DNA from: Desulfurispirillum indicum S5
Lineage (GTDB): Bacteria > Chrysiogenota > Chrysiogenetes > Chrysiogenales > Chrysiogenaceae
Direction of reading: 5' to 3'
Assembly (NCBI RefSeq): GCF_000177635.2
Contig: NC_014836.1
Location: forward strand, 1,686,001 to 1,750,000
Length of the DNA: 64,000 nt
Positions 43,368 through 53,100 of this stretch are shown here, piece by piece. How positions within the stretch are numbered: position 1 is the first letter of the stretch; each line of letters opens with the position of its first letter. The position numbers and the translations under genes were made by a program. The notes beneath the pieces were generated by a model. It was given only the letters and a program-made list of their open reading frames with translations, had not been told where the DNA came from and did not search any database.

Positions 43368-45017
43368 TCACTCTTCGTTGCGATTGGCATCAGTTTTTTT
43401 GTCTTCAGCGGGAGTTTCCGGCAGGGGTTGCACAGTGGACTGCGGGTCGGCGGCGTTCACGCTTTCAGCACCGGTGTGATTTTTGACATAGTCCAGCGCG
43501 GCCAGCACTTCTTCCTTGAGGAAACGCTTCATGACCTTGCCAGCCGCATTCAACGGGATTTCGTCGATAAAGTGAATCTGCTTTGGCACCTTGTAATTGG
43601 CCATATGCTGGCGCAGGTATTTTTTGAGGATCAGTTCATCAATCTTGCCTGGATACTCTGAGTTGAGAACCACATAGGCCACGGCAATTTCATCCAGGTG
43701 TTCATCGGGAATACCGATCACGGCAGCGTGCTCCACGGCTCCATGCTGGTAGAGGACTTCTTCGATTTCACGGGGGTAGATATTCATTCCCTTGGTGATA
43801 ATGAGATCCTTGAGGCGGTCGACAATGTAGATATAGCCATCTTCATCGATTCTGGCAATATCGCCGGTGCGCAGCCAGCCGTTGATGATGGTGGAGGCGG
43901 TCTCCTCCGGTCGGTTGTAGTATCCCTTCATGACGTTCGGTCCCCGCACGATCAGCTCGCCATCCACATTCCGTGGCAGCTCGCAAAGGTCCTCGTCCAC
44001 TACCTTGACTTCCACATCGGGCAGGGCTGGTCCGACGGAGCGGACCTTGGGCTTGCCCGGCGGTGTGAAGGCGACCACGGGCGAGCACTCGCTCAGGCCG
44101 TACCCTTCCAGTACCATCCCCGGCAGCTTTGCCTGCAGGGTGGTCCAGGTATCTTCGTGCAGTGGGCTGCCTCCTGATATGTACAGCTTCTTGCCCAGCA
44201 GCATGCGCACGTACCAGGGGATTTTCGTGCGCGCGAGCACGGAATAGATGGCGGGTACGGCAATGAAGACGTCCATGCGCTCTGTCAGCAAGCTGCGGAA
44301 AATCGGCGAAAAGGGGCGCAGGCTGGCAAACATGCGGATGGTACAGCCGAAGTAGAGCGGCAGCAGGAGGTTCGCCGTCAGGGGGAAGGTGTGGAACAGG
44401 GGCAGGAAGAGCAGGAACCGACGCCTGGAATTGACAACCGGCGAAAATGCGCGGTCGATGGAGGCCAGGTTGGCGCTGAGGTTGGCATGGGTCAGCATGA
44501 CCCCTTTGGGCTGTCCTGTCGTGCCGGAGGTGTAGAGCAGGAAAGCCACATCCTGGGACGCCTCCTGCACATCCAGGGCTGGCAGTTCAGCGGTTGTTGG
44601 TGTGCCAAGGATATGGGGGGTGCGCGATTCGCTCTCCTTGCCACCATAGAGTACGGGAATGCCTTTGTTGGAAGCATGGGCTCCGATGCGGGAAAAGCGG
44701 CCCCCGCAAATCAGCAGCCTGGGCGTGGCGTCGTCGAGGATATGCTCCACCTCCTCGTGCTTGAGGAAAGTGTTTATGGGGATGAAGATGGCCTGGAGGC
44801 GGACTATGGCGAAAAGACTGATGACGAAGTGGGGGTGATTCTCCATGAGGAGCGCGACGCGGTCGCCGGGTTGGACGCCGTGCTGGCGCAGCAGGCTGGC
44901 CAGACGCTCTGTTTCCCTGTGGAACTGGCGAAAGGATATGCGCTCCTTTTCAAATTTGAGGAAAGTTTTGCTCGGACTTGTCTGGGCAGCCCGCTCAACA
45001 TAGTGAAAAATATGCAT
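43368..45017 (-). CDS. Long-chain acyl-CoA synthetase (AMP-binding family)
   Basis: This is a 549-aa adenylate-forming enzyme that activates fatty acids. The signature motifs are LLYTSGTTGQPKGVMLTH (about residue 165), LEGYGLSECSPVV, WLRTGDIARIDEDGYIYIVDR and the catalytic Lys region near the C terminus, PLNAAGKVMKR. The last 35 residues are a polar extension. The ATG follows AGGAGC. Substrate chain length cannot be fixed, and other acids are possible. The gene lies 12 bases downstream of the kinase gene on the same strand. Confidence 0.9.
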   Translation of the reverse strand: MHIFHYVERAAQTSPSKTFLKFEKERISFRQFHRETERLASLLRQHGVQPGDRVALLMENHPHFVISLFAIVRLQAIFIPINTFLKHEEVEHILDDATPRLLICGGRFSRIGAHASNKGIPVLYGGKESESRTPHILGTPTTAELPALDVQEASQDVAFLLYTSGTTGQPKGVMLTHANLSANLASIDRAFSPVVNSRRRFLLFLPLFHTFPLTANLLLPLYFGCTIRMFASLRPFSPIFRSLLTERMDVFIAVPAIYSVLARTKIPWYVRMLLGKKLYISGGSPLHEDTWTTLQAKLPGMVLEGYGLSECSPVVAFTPPGKPKVRSVGPALPDVEVKVVDEDLCELPRNVDGELIVRGPNVMKGYYNRPEETASTIINGWLRTGDIARIDEDGYIYIVDRLKDLIITKGMNIYPREIEEVLYQHGAVEHAAVIGIPDEHLDEIAVAYVVLNSEYPGKIDELILKKYLRQHMANYKVPKQIHFIDEIPLNAAGKVMKRFLKEEVLAALDYVKNHTGAESVNAADPQSTVQPLPETPAEDKKTDANRNEE

Positions 45018-45029
45018 TGTTGCTCCTGA

Positions 45030-46226
45030 TTATGGCATTTCCACGAAAAACTCGGCACCGCCATCGCGATTGCGGGCCCAGATTTTTCCACCCATATTGC
45101 GTTCAATAATCATCTTGGACATGTAGAGGCCAAGGCCGGTGCCATGCCCTTCCTGCTTGGTGGAGAAATAGGGGTAGTACATCTTTTCGATGATCTCGTC
45201 CGGAATGCCGCCGCCATTGTCGTGGATGGACACGACCGCTTTGCCATGGTCAGTGTAGACGCGGATGTGAATCCGTGGGTCGGCGACCCTGTTGTCAATG
45301 ATGGCATCGCGGGCATTGTTGATGATATTGAGGAGCACCTGGGCGTACTCTTTTGGATAGCCTTCCACCTCGGGGGTGGCGTCGCACTGTACCTGCACCC
45401 GGATATTGTTTTTTTCCATGGCGGCACCTACCAGTGACAGGGTGGTTTCAATGGCGTGCCGAATGGAAAAGCGGGATTTGGACTTGTCGGGACGGAAGAA
45501 GTCACGGAAGTCGTCGATGGTCTGGGACATGAATTCCAGCTGATCGAGTATTTTTGTGGTTCCACTTTCCATAATATCCCGGGAGAGTTCACCATTGCAG
45601 TAGTGATCGTAGTGCTCCTGGCACAGCAGTCCCACCACATTCAGGGGCTGCCGCCACTGGTGAGCAATGTAACCGATCATCTCGCCCATTTCTGCCAGCC
45701 GGGCCTGGTGAAGCATGACCTGATCCTTCTGACGATTCTTTTCCACCTCGGCCTGAACCCGCTCTTCCAGCTCCTGATTCAGCTTTCGCAGCTGCTCCTC
45801 CCCCTGTCGGCGCAGCTGGAGCTCCAGCTGGGTGTTGAGCAGGTTACGCACGCGGGCCAGCAATTCAATGCTGTTGACCAGGGGTTTGCGCACATAGTCA
45901 CTGGCGCCAAGGTCAAAGGCCGACTGCAGGGTCTCAAGATCCGTCTTGGCGGTGGCTATCAGTATGGGGATGTCCTGGAGTGGCGCCTGGGATTTGATAT
46001 AACGGCAGGCTTCCAGTCCATCGATATCGGGCATGATGATGTCCAGAACCACCAGGGCGATGTCGTCGTGCCTTGCCAGGAGATCATAGGCGCTGGTCGC
46101 ATTGAGCGCCGTGGAAATGCGGGTGTAGCCGTCGTCCATCAGCATGGTTTCGAAGAGGGCCAGATTGTAGGTGGAATCATCTACCAGCAGGATGTGCATG
46201 TCGCGTATGCGCTCATCAGTTCCCAT
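45030..46226 (-). CDS. Response regulator-histidine kinase fusion
   Basis: This is a 398-aa soluble protein with domains in the reverse of the usual hybrid order. An N-terminal receiver comes first (ILLVDDSTYNLALF, phospho-Asp in VVLDIIMPDIDG, Lys in VRKPL). A coiled coil follows, then a HisKA-type H-box of the IAHQWRQPLN class and a HATPase domain (NIINNARDAI, DNGGGIPDEI, GTGLGLYMSK). It can take a phosphoryl group from another kinase and then signal onward. The ATG at 46226 follows GAGGT. No membrane segment is present and the partner is unknown. Confidence 0.9.
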   Translation of the reverse strand: MGTDERIRDMHILLVDDSTYNLALFETMLMDDGYTRISTALNATSAYDLLARHDDIALVVLDIIMPDIDGLEACRYIKSQAPLQDIPILIATAKTDLETLQSAFDLGASDYVRKPLVNSIELLARVRNLLNTQLELQLRRQGEEQLRKLNQELEERVQAEVEKNRQKDQVMLHQARLAEMGEMIGYIAHQWRQPLNVVGLLCQEHYDHYCNGELSRDIMESGTTKILDQLEFMSQTIDDFRDFFRPDKSKSRFSIRHAIETTLSLVGAAMEKNNIRVQVQCDATPEVEGYPKEYAQVLLNIINNARDAIIDNRVADPRIHIRVYTDHGKAVVSIHDNGGGIPDEIIEKMYYPYFSTKQEGHGTGLGLYMSKMIIERNMGGKIWARNRDGGAEFFVEMP

Positions 46227-46345
46227 GGGTAACCTCAAAGTACAGAGTTGGGTGAGATTGCGAAAAAGATAACATCTTTATAACATAGTGCATCAAATGG
46301 CGTTGAAAAAAATCCTGGGTGGCAGAGAAGCAGGGTTGGTGGCTG

Positions 46346-47704
46346 TCAGAGGGAGAGGTTGCGGCGGCCTACGGACCACAGGCGCCACCCCTGCAGCAGG
46401 GCGGCACAACTCAAGCCCGCCACCAGGCCTGTCCAGAAGCCCTGGGCGCCCATGTGAATTCCGGCCCATGACGATATGCCCAGCAGAACGCCAAGGGGGA
46501 GTCCGATGACCCAGAAGGCGATAAAGGTGATCACCATGGGGACGCGGGTATCCTTGTAGCCCCTGAGGCCGCCGGCCGCGCTGACCTGGACGGCGTCTGA
46601 TATCTGAAAGAGGGCCGCGAAAAACAGCAGGCTGACGGCTATGCTCTGTACCCGGGGATCGGGCGAGTAGAGGGCCGCTATCTGGGGTGAAAAGAGCATG
46701 ATCATCGTGGAGAAGAGCAGCGCCGTGACCAGGGTCGTCAGCACGCCGGCAAAGGCGCTGAAGCGGGCAGCCTGTCCCTGCCGTGCCCCAAGTGCCTGGC
46801 CGACCCGTATGGTGATGGCCATGGAAATACTCAGGGGCACCATAAAGAGCAAAGAAGTGAAGTTCAGGGCGATCTGATGTCCCGCCACCACTTCGGCGCC
46901 CAGGGAGGCCACCAGCAGCGCAATGACGGCGAACATGCTGGTTTCAATGAAAATGGACATGCCGATGGGAAAGCCCAGCAGGATGATTCTCCACAGTGAA
47001 CGGAGGTTGGGGTACTCCCAGAGCAGAAGTGACGGAAGAAAACGGTACCCGCGGCTTCGCCAGACGAACCAGGTCATGGTGGCAAGCATGACCCACATGA
47101 CCAGGGCGCTGGCCCAGCCACACCCGACGCCACCCATGGCAGGGAAACCCAGTTTGCCGTAAATCAAAATATAGTTTGCCGGGACATTGAAGGCCAAGCC
47201 GATGAATCCGATGACCATGATGGGACGTGTTATGGAGACTCCCTCGCTGAAGGAACGCAGTGCCTGGTAGAGTGCCAGCGCCGGCAGACCCCAGGCAATG
47301 GCATTCAGATAACCTACCGCCAGGCGCTGGACATCCTCTTCAAGTTCCAGCAGGTCGAGAATCCACTCCACATGGCGCAGCAGGAAGAAGCCGCCGATGC
47401 CAAGCAGCAGAGCGATCCACAAGCCCTGACGCAGGGCTGAGGGAATAGCGGAAACGTTTCCTGCCCCGAAGTGCTGGGCGACAATAGGGGTGACGGCCAT
47501 CAGTACCCCTCCGGCAAAGAGAAAGACGGGGAACCAGATGCTGCTGCCAATGGCTACCGCCGCCAGGTCGGCCGGGCTGACTCGCCCCGCCATGACGGTA
47601 TCCACAAAGCCCATGGCCATATGGGCCACCTGGGCCAGAATGAGGGGAAGGCTCAGGCGTGTCAGATATCTGAGTTCAGTACAGTAGCGGTGGAAAAAGA
47701 CCAT
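46346..47704 (-). CDS. MATE-family multidrug efflux transporter (NorM-like)
   Basis: This is a 452-aa inner-membrane antiporter with twelve predicted helices in two six-helix halves. Family marks are LPLILAQVAHMAMGFVDTVM at the start, the GxxxVxxQxxGAG-like VTPIVAQHFGAGN, and RVGQALGARQG in the second half. It probably exports cationic drugs in exchange for sodium or protons. The ATG at 47704 gives the usual length; the frame runs further upstream only through a TTG and an ATG without ribosome binding sites. Confidence 0.9.
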   Translation of the reverse strand: MVFFHRYCTELRYLTRLSLPLILAQVAHMAMGFVDTVMAGRVSPADLAAVAIGSSIWFPVFLFAGGVLMAVTPIVAQHFGAGNVSAIPSALRQGLWIALLLGIGGFFLLRHVEWILDLLELEEDVQRLAVGYLNAIAWGLPALALYQALRSFSEGVSITRPIMVIGFIGLAFNVPANYILIYGKLGFPAMGGVGCGWASALVMWVMLATMTWFVWRSRGYRFLPSLLLWEYPNLRSLWRIILLGFPIGMSIFIETSMFAVIALLVASLGAEVVAGHQIALNFTSLLFMVPLSISMAITIRVGQALGARQGQAARFSAFAGVLTTLVTALLFSTMIMLFSPQIAALYSPDPRVQSIAVSLLFFAALFQISDAVQVSAAGGLRGYKDTRVPMVITFIAFWVIGLPLGVLLGISSWAGIHMGAQGFWTGLVAGLSCAALLQGWRLWSVGRRNLSL

Positions 47705-47826
47705 GGCGGTGACAGGGCTCCCGTCGTTGACATCATCCCCGCGGAACACTACCATGCAGGGCCGACGGATTATGGGCCCTCTGGCTCTGACAGTCAATGC
47801 GCAATGACCATTCCATGGAGGAAAAC

Positions 47827-48069
47827 ATGACCCCTTCTCAGTTACAGCAAGCCTATAGTGAACTTGATCCGCAGCAGCAGGTGGAATGCCTGAAGGCCAT
47901 TATGCCTCAGGCCCTTGAAATGATGCGTACCAGCCCACTGGTCGCCCTGGAGATTTTTGCCGCCTGCCAGGAGCAGATGGCGGGCATGGATATGTCTCAG
48001 CTGATGGCCATGATGTCCATGCTGGGCAAAAAAGAAGATGGCTGCTGCTCAAGCGGAACCTGCTGCTGA
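47827..48069 (+). CDS. Small protein with a Cys-rich CCSSGTCC tail
   Basis: I do not recognise this 80-aa protein. It has no signal peptide. The body is helical and Met/Gln-rich (SQLQQAYSELDPQQQVECL, MDMSQLMAMMSMLGKK) and it ends in CCSSGTCC. Two vicinal Cys pairs at the extreme C terminus suggest binding of a soft metal or metalloid. The ATG follows GGAGG closely. It is convergent with an Acr3/BASS-type transporter gene 14 bases away and divergent from the MATE gene. Confidence 0.7.
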   Translation: MTPSQLQQAYSELDPQQQVECLKAIMPQALEMMRTSPLVALEIFAACQEQMAGMDMSQLMAMMSMLGKKEDGCCSSGTCC

Positions 48070-48083
48070 GGCACGCCGCAGTG

Positions 48084-49073
48084 TTACTCTCCCCCGGGGT
48101 GGGCTTTCTGTGGTCCTGGGGGAAAGAGTCTGGTGGGAACCCACCAGAGGTAGAGAACCATCCCGAAGAGCTCAATGAGCGACTGCAGGACGACAATACT
48201 GACCGCCAGTTCATAGCCCTGGGGTAAGGCCAGTGCCAGGGGCAGCACCACAAAGGAATTGCGGGTGCCGTAGCTGAAGGCCAGCACTCGGCCCTGCTGC
48301 ACGGGCAGGCGAAAGCAGTGCGCCATCAGGCGCGCCGCCAGTGCAGCCACCACCAGGAAGGCGATGAAGGCCAGGGCCGCTGGCAGCAGTAGCGCTCCGG
48401 CCTCCAGAACCACATGCACCTGGGTGATGGCGATCAGACAGACCACAATGCTGAGCAGGGGTACCGGCAGCCATCCGAGCCCTTCCAGGAGTGTCTGGCG
48501 CTTGCGGCTCTGGTGGGCGTTTTTGCGCGTCAGGTATGCCAGCGCCAGGGGCAGGAGGATCAGCCCGCCGAAGGCGAGCAGCATATTGTGGCCGGTACTG
48601 GCGAGCATGGCGCTCTCCCCGGAAAAGAACCAGAGGTAGGCGGGCAGGCAGAGCATCTGCAGCAGCAGGCTCACCGGCGCAAAGGCAATGGCGCGTCTGG
48701 TGTCGCCTCCGCCAAGCTGAGTAAAGGTGATAAACCAGTCGGTGCAGGGCACCAGCAGCACCAGCAGGACGCCCAGGCGCAGTCCAGGAGAGTCCGGCAG
48801 CAGGGATGTCATGAGCAGCACCAGCAGGGGCAGAAGGAGAAAGTTTCCGGTTACGGCGGCCCAGAGAAAGCGTTGGTCAGCCAGCCCCTGCTTCCAGAGC
48901 CCCTCAAGGGGGACCTGGGTGAAAGTGCTGTAGAGCAGAAGGCCAAGCAGTGGCCACAGAAGGGTGTCAAGCACCTGGGGTGTCGTGTGCGCCAGCGAGC
49001 CGATGCCGAGGCCCAGGGCGATGGCAGACAGGTAAAACAGAATCTGGAACTTCTCCAGTATCAATCGTGACAT
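48084..49073 (-). CDS. Acr3/bile-acid-sodium-symporter superfamily transporter
   Basis: This is a 329-aa inner-membrane protein with about ten helices. VLLVPCTDWFITFTQLGGGD in the middle resembles the Cys-containing helix of Acr3-type arsenite permeases (PCxxxxxxxT and LxxGD). The C-terminal half has FSYGTRNSFVVLPLALAL, also typical of this clan. It may export arsenite or another oxyanion or organic anion. No arsR or arsC gene is nearby. The ATG has AAGGA upstream. The family is firm but the substrate is not. Confidence 0.8.
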   Translation of the reverse strand: MSRLILEKFQILFYLSAIALGLGIGSLAHTTPQVLDTLLWPLLGLLLYSTFTQVPLEGLWKQGLADQRFLWAAVTGNFLLLPLLVLLMTSLLPDSPGLRLGVLLVLLVPCTDWFITFTQLGGGDTRRAIAFAPVSLLLQMLCLPAYLWFFSGESAMLASTGHNMLLAFGGLILLPLALAYLTRKNAHQSRKRQTLLEGLGWLPVPLLSIVVCLIAITQVHVVLEAGALLLPAALAFIAFLVVAALAARLMAHCFRLPVQQGRVLAFSYGTRNSFVVLPLALALPQGYELAVSIVVLQSLIELFGMVLYLWWVPTRLFPPGPQKAHPGGE

Positions 49074-49103
49074 GCCAGGTATCCTTTGCGGTGTCAGAGC
49101 CGC

Positions 49104-50480
49104 CTACTTGCCGATACAGAACTCACTGAAGATGGTGTCAAGGATATCGTCGGTGACCACTTCCCCAAGAATTTCCCCCAGATAGCTGAAGGCGTGCTGG
49201 ATATCCATGCTGACCAGCTCGTAGCCGAGCCCCCGGATCAAAGTGTCCTGGGCATGGCCCAGGGATTCAAGAGCATTTGCCATGCTTTCGCGTTGCCGGG
49301 CGCGACTGAGCAGCGGGTTGCTGTGGCTTTCGTGATGCGCACCGCTGAGCTTCCGGAAGAGCGTATCCATGAGCTTTTCCAGTCCGTCTCCCGTCTGCAG
49401 ACTGGTGGTGAGAATGGTGTCGTGGTCCATGGCGTGGAGGATGCTTTCATCCATGGCGCGGGGCAGATCCGACTTGTTGAGGAGCACCAGGCAGGGTTTG
49501 CCCTGGACGAGACGGGCGATTTCATGGTCTTCCTCATCGGCGGGCCTGGAGGTGTCCAGCAGCCACAGGATAATATCCGCCTGCTGGATAGCGCTGCGGG
49601 TGCGTTCGATGCCGATCTGCTCCACGGCATCCTGGGACTGGCGAATGCCCGCGGTGTCCAGCAGACGAATGGGCAGGCCGTGGACACTGATATACTGTTC
49701 GACAATATCGCGTGTGGTGCCGGGGATGGCGGTGACGATGGAGCGTTCACTGCGGCTCAGGGCGTTGAGCAGGCTCGACTTGCCGACATTGGGCTTGCCG
49801 ACGATGGCGACGGCGGCGCCATCACGCATGAGCATGCCCGTACGGGAGTGGGCGAGCAGGGTTTCCAGCTGCTGCCGGACGCCGGTCAAACGCTGCGCCA
49901 GCGCCGTTGTGCTGGCGGGGGCGATGTCCTCATCGCTGAACTCCATGGTGGCTTCCAGGTTGCCCTGAATGGCAATCAGCTCCCCACGAAGTTCCTGGAG
50001 GGTGTCGCGCAGTCTCCCCTGCATGACATCGCTGGCGATGCGGGCGGCTTCGGGGGTTTTGGAGCGGATGACATCGATGATGGCTTCAGCCTGGGTGAGG
50101 TCGAGTTTTCCGTTGAGAAAGGCGCGCCGGGAAAATTCACCGGGCTGGGCCAGGCGACAGCGGGTGCTGCACAGCTCCAGGATGCGGCTGATAATGGTGC
50201 TGCCTCCATGGCAGTGGAACTCCACCACATCCTCTCCGGTAAAGGAGTGGGGGCCGGGCATATGCACTGCCAGCACCTGGTCTAGGGGGTGTCCACCCTC
50301 ATCGAGAAACAGACCGAAGTACAGGTGGCGTGGTTTGGGCTGTTGAACTGGCTGCAGGTTTCTGGAACGAAAGAATTGCTGAAAGAGGGTCGGGGCAGCA
50401 GGGCCGCTGACCCGGACAATGCCTACGGCACCCTCACCGGGTGCCGTAGCCACGGCCGTTATGGTTTCCTGACAGATCAC
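49104..50480 (-). CDS. mnmE: tRNA modification GTPase MnmE
   Basis: This is a 458-aa enzyme that, with MnmG, makes the wobble-uridine modification of tRNA. An N-terminal folate-binding domain ([21 protein letters not shown]) and a helical domain enclose a Ras-like G domain with [24 protein letters not shown] and NKSD. The C terminus is the conserved FCIGK, whose Cys matters for function. The start is GTG and overlaps the gyrA stop by four bases, so the two genes are coupled. Confidence 0.96.
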   Translation of the reverse strand: MICQETITAVATAPGEGAVGIVRVSGPAAPTLFQQFFRSRNLQPVQQPKPRHLYFGLFLDEGGHPLDQVLAVHMPGPHSFTGEDVVEFHCHGGSTIISRILELCSTRCRLAQPGEFSRRAFLNGKLDLTQAEAIIDVIRSKTPEAARIASDVMQGRLRDTLQELRGELIAIQGNLEATMEFSDEDIAPASTTALAQRLTGVRQQLETLLAHSRTGMLMRDGAAVAIVGKPNVGKSSLLNALSRSERSIVTAIPGTTRDIVEQYISVHGLPIRLLDTAGIRQSQDAVEQIGIERTRSAIQQADIILWLLDTSRPADEEDHEIARLVQGKPCLVLLNKSDLPRAMDESILHAMDHDTILTTSLQTGDGLEKLMDTLFRKLSGAHHESHSNPLLSRARQRESMANALESLGHAQDTLIRGLGYELVSMDIQHAFSYLGEILGEVVTDDILDTIFSEFCIGK

Positions 50481-52942
50481 GCTTGCTGGGCCTCTTCTTC
50501 ATCGTCAGTTTTGGCAACGGCGACGCTGATAATGCGATCGTCCCTGGAGAGGTCGACCAGCTTGACGCCCTGGGTGTTGCGTCCGGTAATGCGAATGTGT
50601 TTGGAGTCAAGGCGGATGATCTTGCCTTCCTTGGAGAGCAGCAGGATCTCATCGCCGTCGACCACCTGCAGGCCCCGTACGACCAGGCCGTTTTTGGTGG
50701 TGGTCTTGATGGTCAGATTGCCTTTGCCGCCACGGCTCTGCAGACGGTACTCATCGGTGATGGTCCGTTTGCCGTAACCCAGGTCGGTGACCGTGAGGAT
50801 ATAGGAAGGGTCGATGTCCTTGGAGATGGTCTCGGCGCTCACCACATAGTCGTTATTGACGAGGGTGATGCCCTTGACGCCACGGCTGACCCGTCCCACA
50901 GCGCGCACTTCCTGCTCCTCGAAGTGGATGCTGGCGCCAAAACGGGTGGTGACCATGACGCTGTTGCTGCCATTGGTGTGCATGACCTGGATCAGCTCAT
51001 CGTCGTCATCAAGGTTGATGGCGTTGACCCCTTTCTTGCGGATATTGGCGTACTCCGAGAGGGGCGTCTTCTTGGCGATGCCGTTTTTGGTGATGAAGAG
51101 CAGGAATTTGTCTTCAGAGAATTCGCGTACCGGGAACACCGTGCTGATCTTTTCGTCCTTCTCGAGATCGACGAAATTGACGATGGCCTTTCCGCGACTG
51201 TTGCGCCCCTGCTCGGGGATATTGTAGGCCTTGATCCAGTAGACGCGGCCGCGATCGGTGAAAATCATCAGGTATTCGTGGGTGCTGCAGACAAAGATAT
51301 CGGTGACGAAATCACCTTCCTTGATATCGAGGCCCACTTTGCCCTTGCCGCCACGGTGCTGGCTTTTGTAGGTGTCAGCGGGCGTGCGCTTGACGTAGCC
51401 GTCATTGGTGAGGGTGATGACCGTGGGCTCATCGGCGATGAGGTCTTCCAGGTCGATCTCCTCATGGTCGTCGATGATGATGGTGCGACGGGGGTCGGCG
51501 TATTTTTCGCGGATCTCATGGAGTTCGGTGCGGATAATGTCAATGACGCGGCTGTCGTTGGCGAGGATATCCTGCAGGTCATCGATGAGGGCGAGCACTT
51601 CCTCGTAATCGCGGATGATCTTTTCAATTTCCAGGCCAGTCAGGCGCTGCAGACGCATATCCAGGATGGCCTGGGCCTGCTCGTCGGAGAACTGGAAGCG
51701 CGCGATGAGGTCCTCTTTGGCCTCCTTGCCGGTGGCGCTGGCGCGAATGCGCTCAATGACTTCATCCAGGTTTTCGATGGCCACCTTGAGACCTTCGAGG
51801 ATATGGGCTTTTTTGATGGCATTGGCCAGTTCGAACTTGATGCGGGCGATAACGATCTCGCGGCGGTGCTCGATGAAGTATTCGAGGATCTCCTTGAGGT
51901 TGAGGACACGGGGAGAGTTGTTCACCAGCGCCAGGTTGATGACGCCGAAGGTCCCTTCCATGGGTGTGAACTTGTAGAGGCGGTTGAGGATGCTTTCGGC
52001 GTGCTCGCCCCTTTTGATCTCAACCACAATGCGCATGCCCTCGCGGTCGGACTCATCGCGCAGGTCGGCTATGCCTTCTATACGTTTTTCCTTGACCAGT
52101 TCGACGATCTTCTCCAGCAGGCGGGATTTGTTGACCTGGTAGGGAATTTCCGTGACGATGATGGTTTCGCGGCCGGACTTGCTGGTTTCGATCTGGGCGC
52201 GGGCGCGCATGCGAATGCGGCCACGACCCGTGCGGTAGGCGTCAATGATGCCCTGTTTGCCGGTAATGAAGCCCGCGGTGGGAAAATCCGGCCCCTTGAT
52301 GAGCTGCATGATCTCAGCAATATCCGCTTCCGGTTTGTCCAGCAGCAGGAGCAGGCCATCCACCACTTCGCCCAGGTTGTGGGGAGGGATGTTGGTGGCC
52401 ATGCCCACGGCAATCCCGCTGGAGCCATTGATGAGCAGGTTGGGGATGCGGGCGGGCAGGAGTTTGGGCTCCTGGATGGTATCGTCGTAGTTGCTTTGGA
52501 ATTCAACGGTGTTTTTTTCCAGGTCTGTCAGCAGCTCGTCGCTGATGCGCTTGAGGCGGACTTCCGTATAACGCATGGCCGCTGCACTGTCGCCGTCCAC
52601 GGAGCCAAAGTTTCCCTGTCCGTCAATGAGCGGGTAGCGCAGGCTGAAGTCCTGAACCATGCGCACGATGGTGTCATAGACCGCGCTGTCGCCGTGGGGG
52701 TGGTATTTACCGATCACGTCACCCACGATGCGGGCCGATTTCTTGTAGGGCTTATTGTAGGCAACCCCCAGCTCGTGCATGGCGAAAAGCACCCGGCGGT
52801 GAACGGGTTTAAGGCCGTCACGCACATCGGGGAGTGCCCGACCGACGATAACGCTCATGGCGTAGTCGATATAGGCGCTTTCCATCTCCCGCTTGATATC
52901 GACGACCTGAATATCCTCAGGGAACAGTGTTTCTTCACTCAC
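50477..52942 (-). CDS. gyrA: DNA gyrase subunit A
   Basis: This 821-aa subunit cuts and rejoins DNA. The active-site Tyr is in [10 protein letters not shown], and the quinolone-determining region [13 protein letters not shown] keeps the sensitive-type Ser and Asp. The C-terminal beta-pinwheel carries the GyrA-box-like sequence [11 protein letters not shown], so this is GyrA and not ParC. The GTG at 52942 is preferred over upstream codons because GGGAGGAAG lies about eight bases before it and the protein then starts [10 protein letters not shown]. It is divergent from mutS. Confidence 0.96.
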   Translation of the reverse strand: MSEETLFPEDIQVVDIKREMESAYIDYAMSVIVGRALPDVRDGLKPVHRRVLFAMHELGVAYNKPYKKSARIVGDVIGKYHPHGDSAVYDTIVRMVQDFSLRYPLIDGQGNFGSVDGDSAAAMRYTEVRLKRISDELLTDLEKNTVEFQSNYDDTIQEPKLLPARIPNLLINGSSGIAVGMATNIPPHNLGEVVDGLLLLLDKPEADIAEIMQLIKGPDFPTAGFITGKQGIIDAYRTGRGRIRMRARAQIETSKSGRETIIVTEIPYQVNKSRLLEKIVELVKEKRIEGIADLRDESDREGMRIVVEIKRGEHAESILNRLYKFTPMEGTFGVINLALVNNSPRVLNLKEILEYFIEHRREIVIARIKFELANAIKKAHILEGLKVAIENLDEVIERIRASATGKEAKEDLIARFQFSDEQAQAILDMRLQRLTGLEIEKIIRDYEEVLALIDDLQDILANDSRVIDIIRTELHEIREKYADPRRTIIIDDHEEIDLEDLIADEPTVITLTNDGYVKRTPADTYKSQHRGGKGKVGLDIKEGDFVTDIFVCSTHEYLMIFTDRGRVYWIKAYNIPEQGRNSRGKAIVNFVDLEKDEKISTVFPVREFSEDKFLLFITKNGIAKKTPLSEYANIRKKGVNAINLDDDDELIQVMHTNGSNSVMVTTRFGASIHFEEQEVRAVGRVSRGVKGITLVNNDYVVSAETISKDIDPSYILTVTDLGYGKRTITDEYRLQSRGGKGNLTIKTTTKNGLVVRGLQVVDGDEILLLSKEGKIIRLDSKHIRITGRNTQGVKLVDLSRDDRIISVAVAKTDDEEEAQQA

Positions 52943-53100
52943 GGGGGTCTTCCTCCCAGCAAACTTTTTTGTGCAGAACAACACTCTATACCACTTTTTG
53001 CCGCCGATGGCAAAGTTTCGTCGCCGGCTTCAAGTGTCGGTTGCTTCCCGGCAAGAGCCGTATTATTCTGCACAGGCAAGCGTAAAGAAGGAGTGCACAC

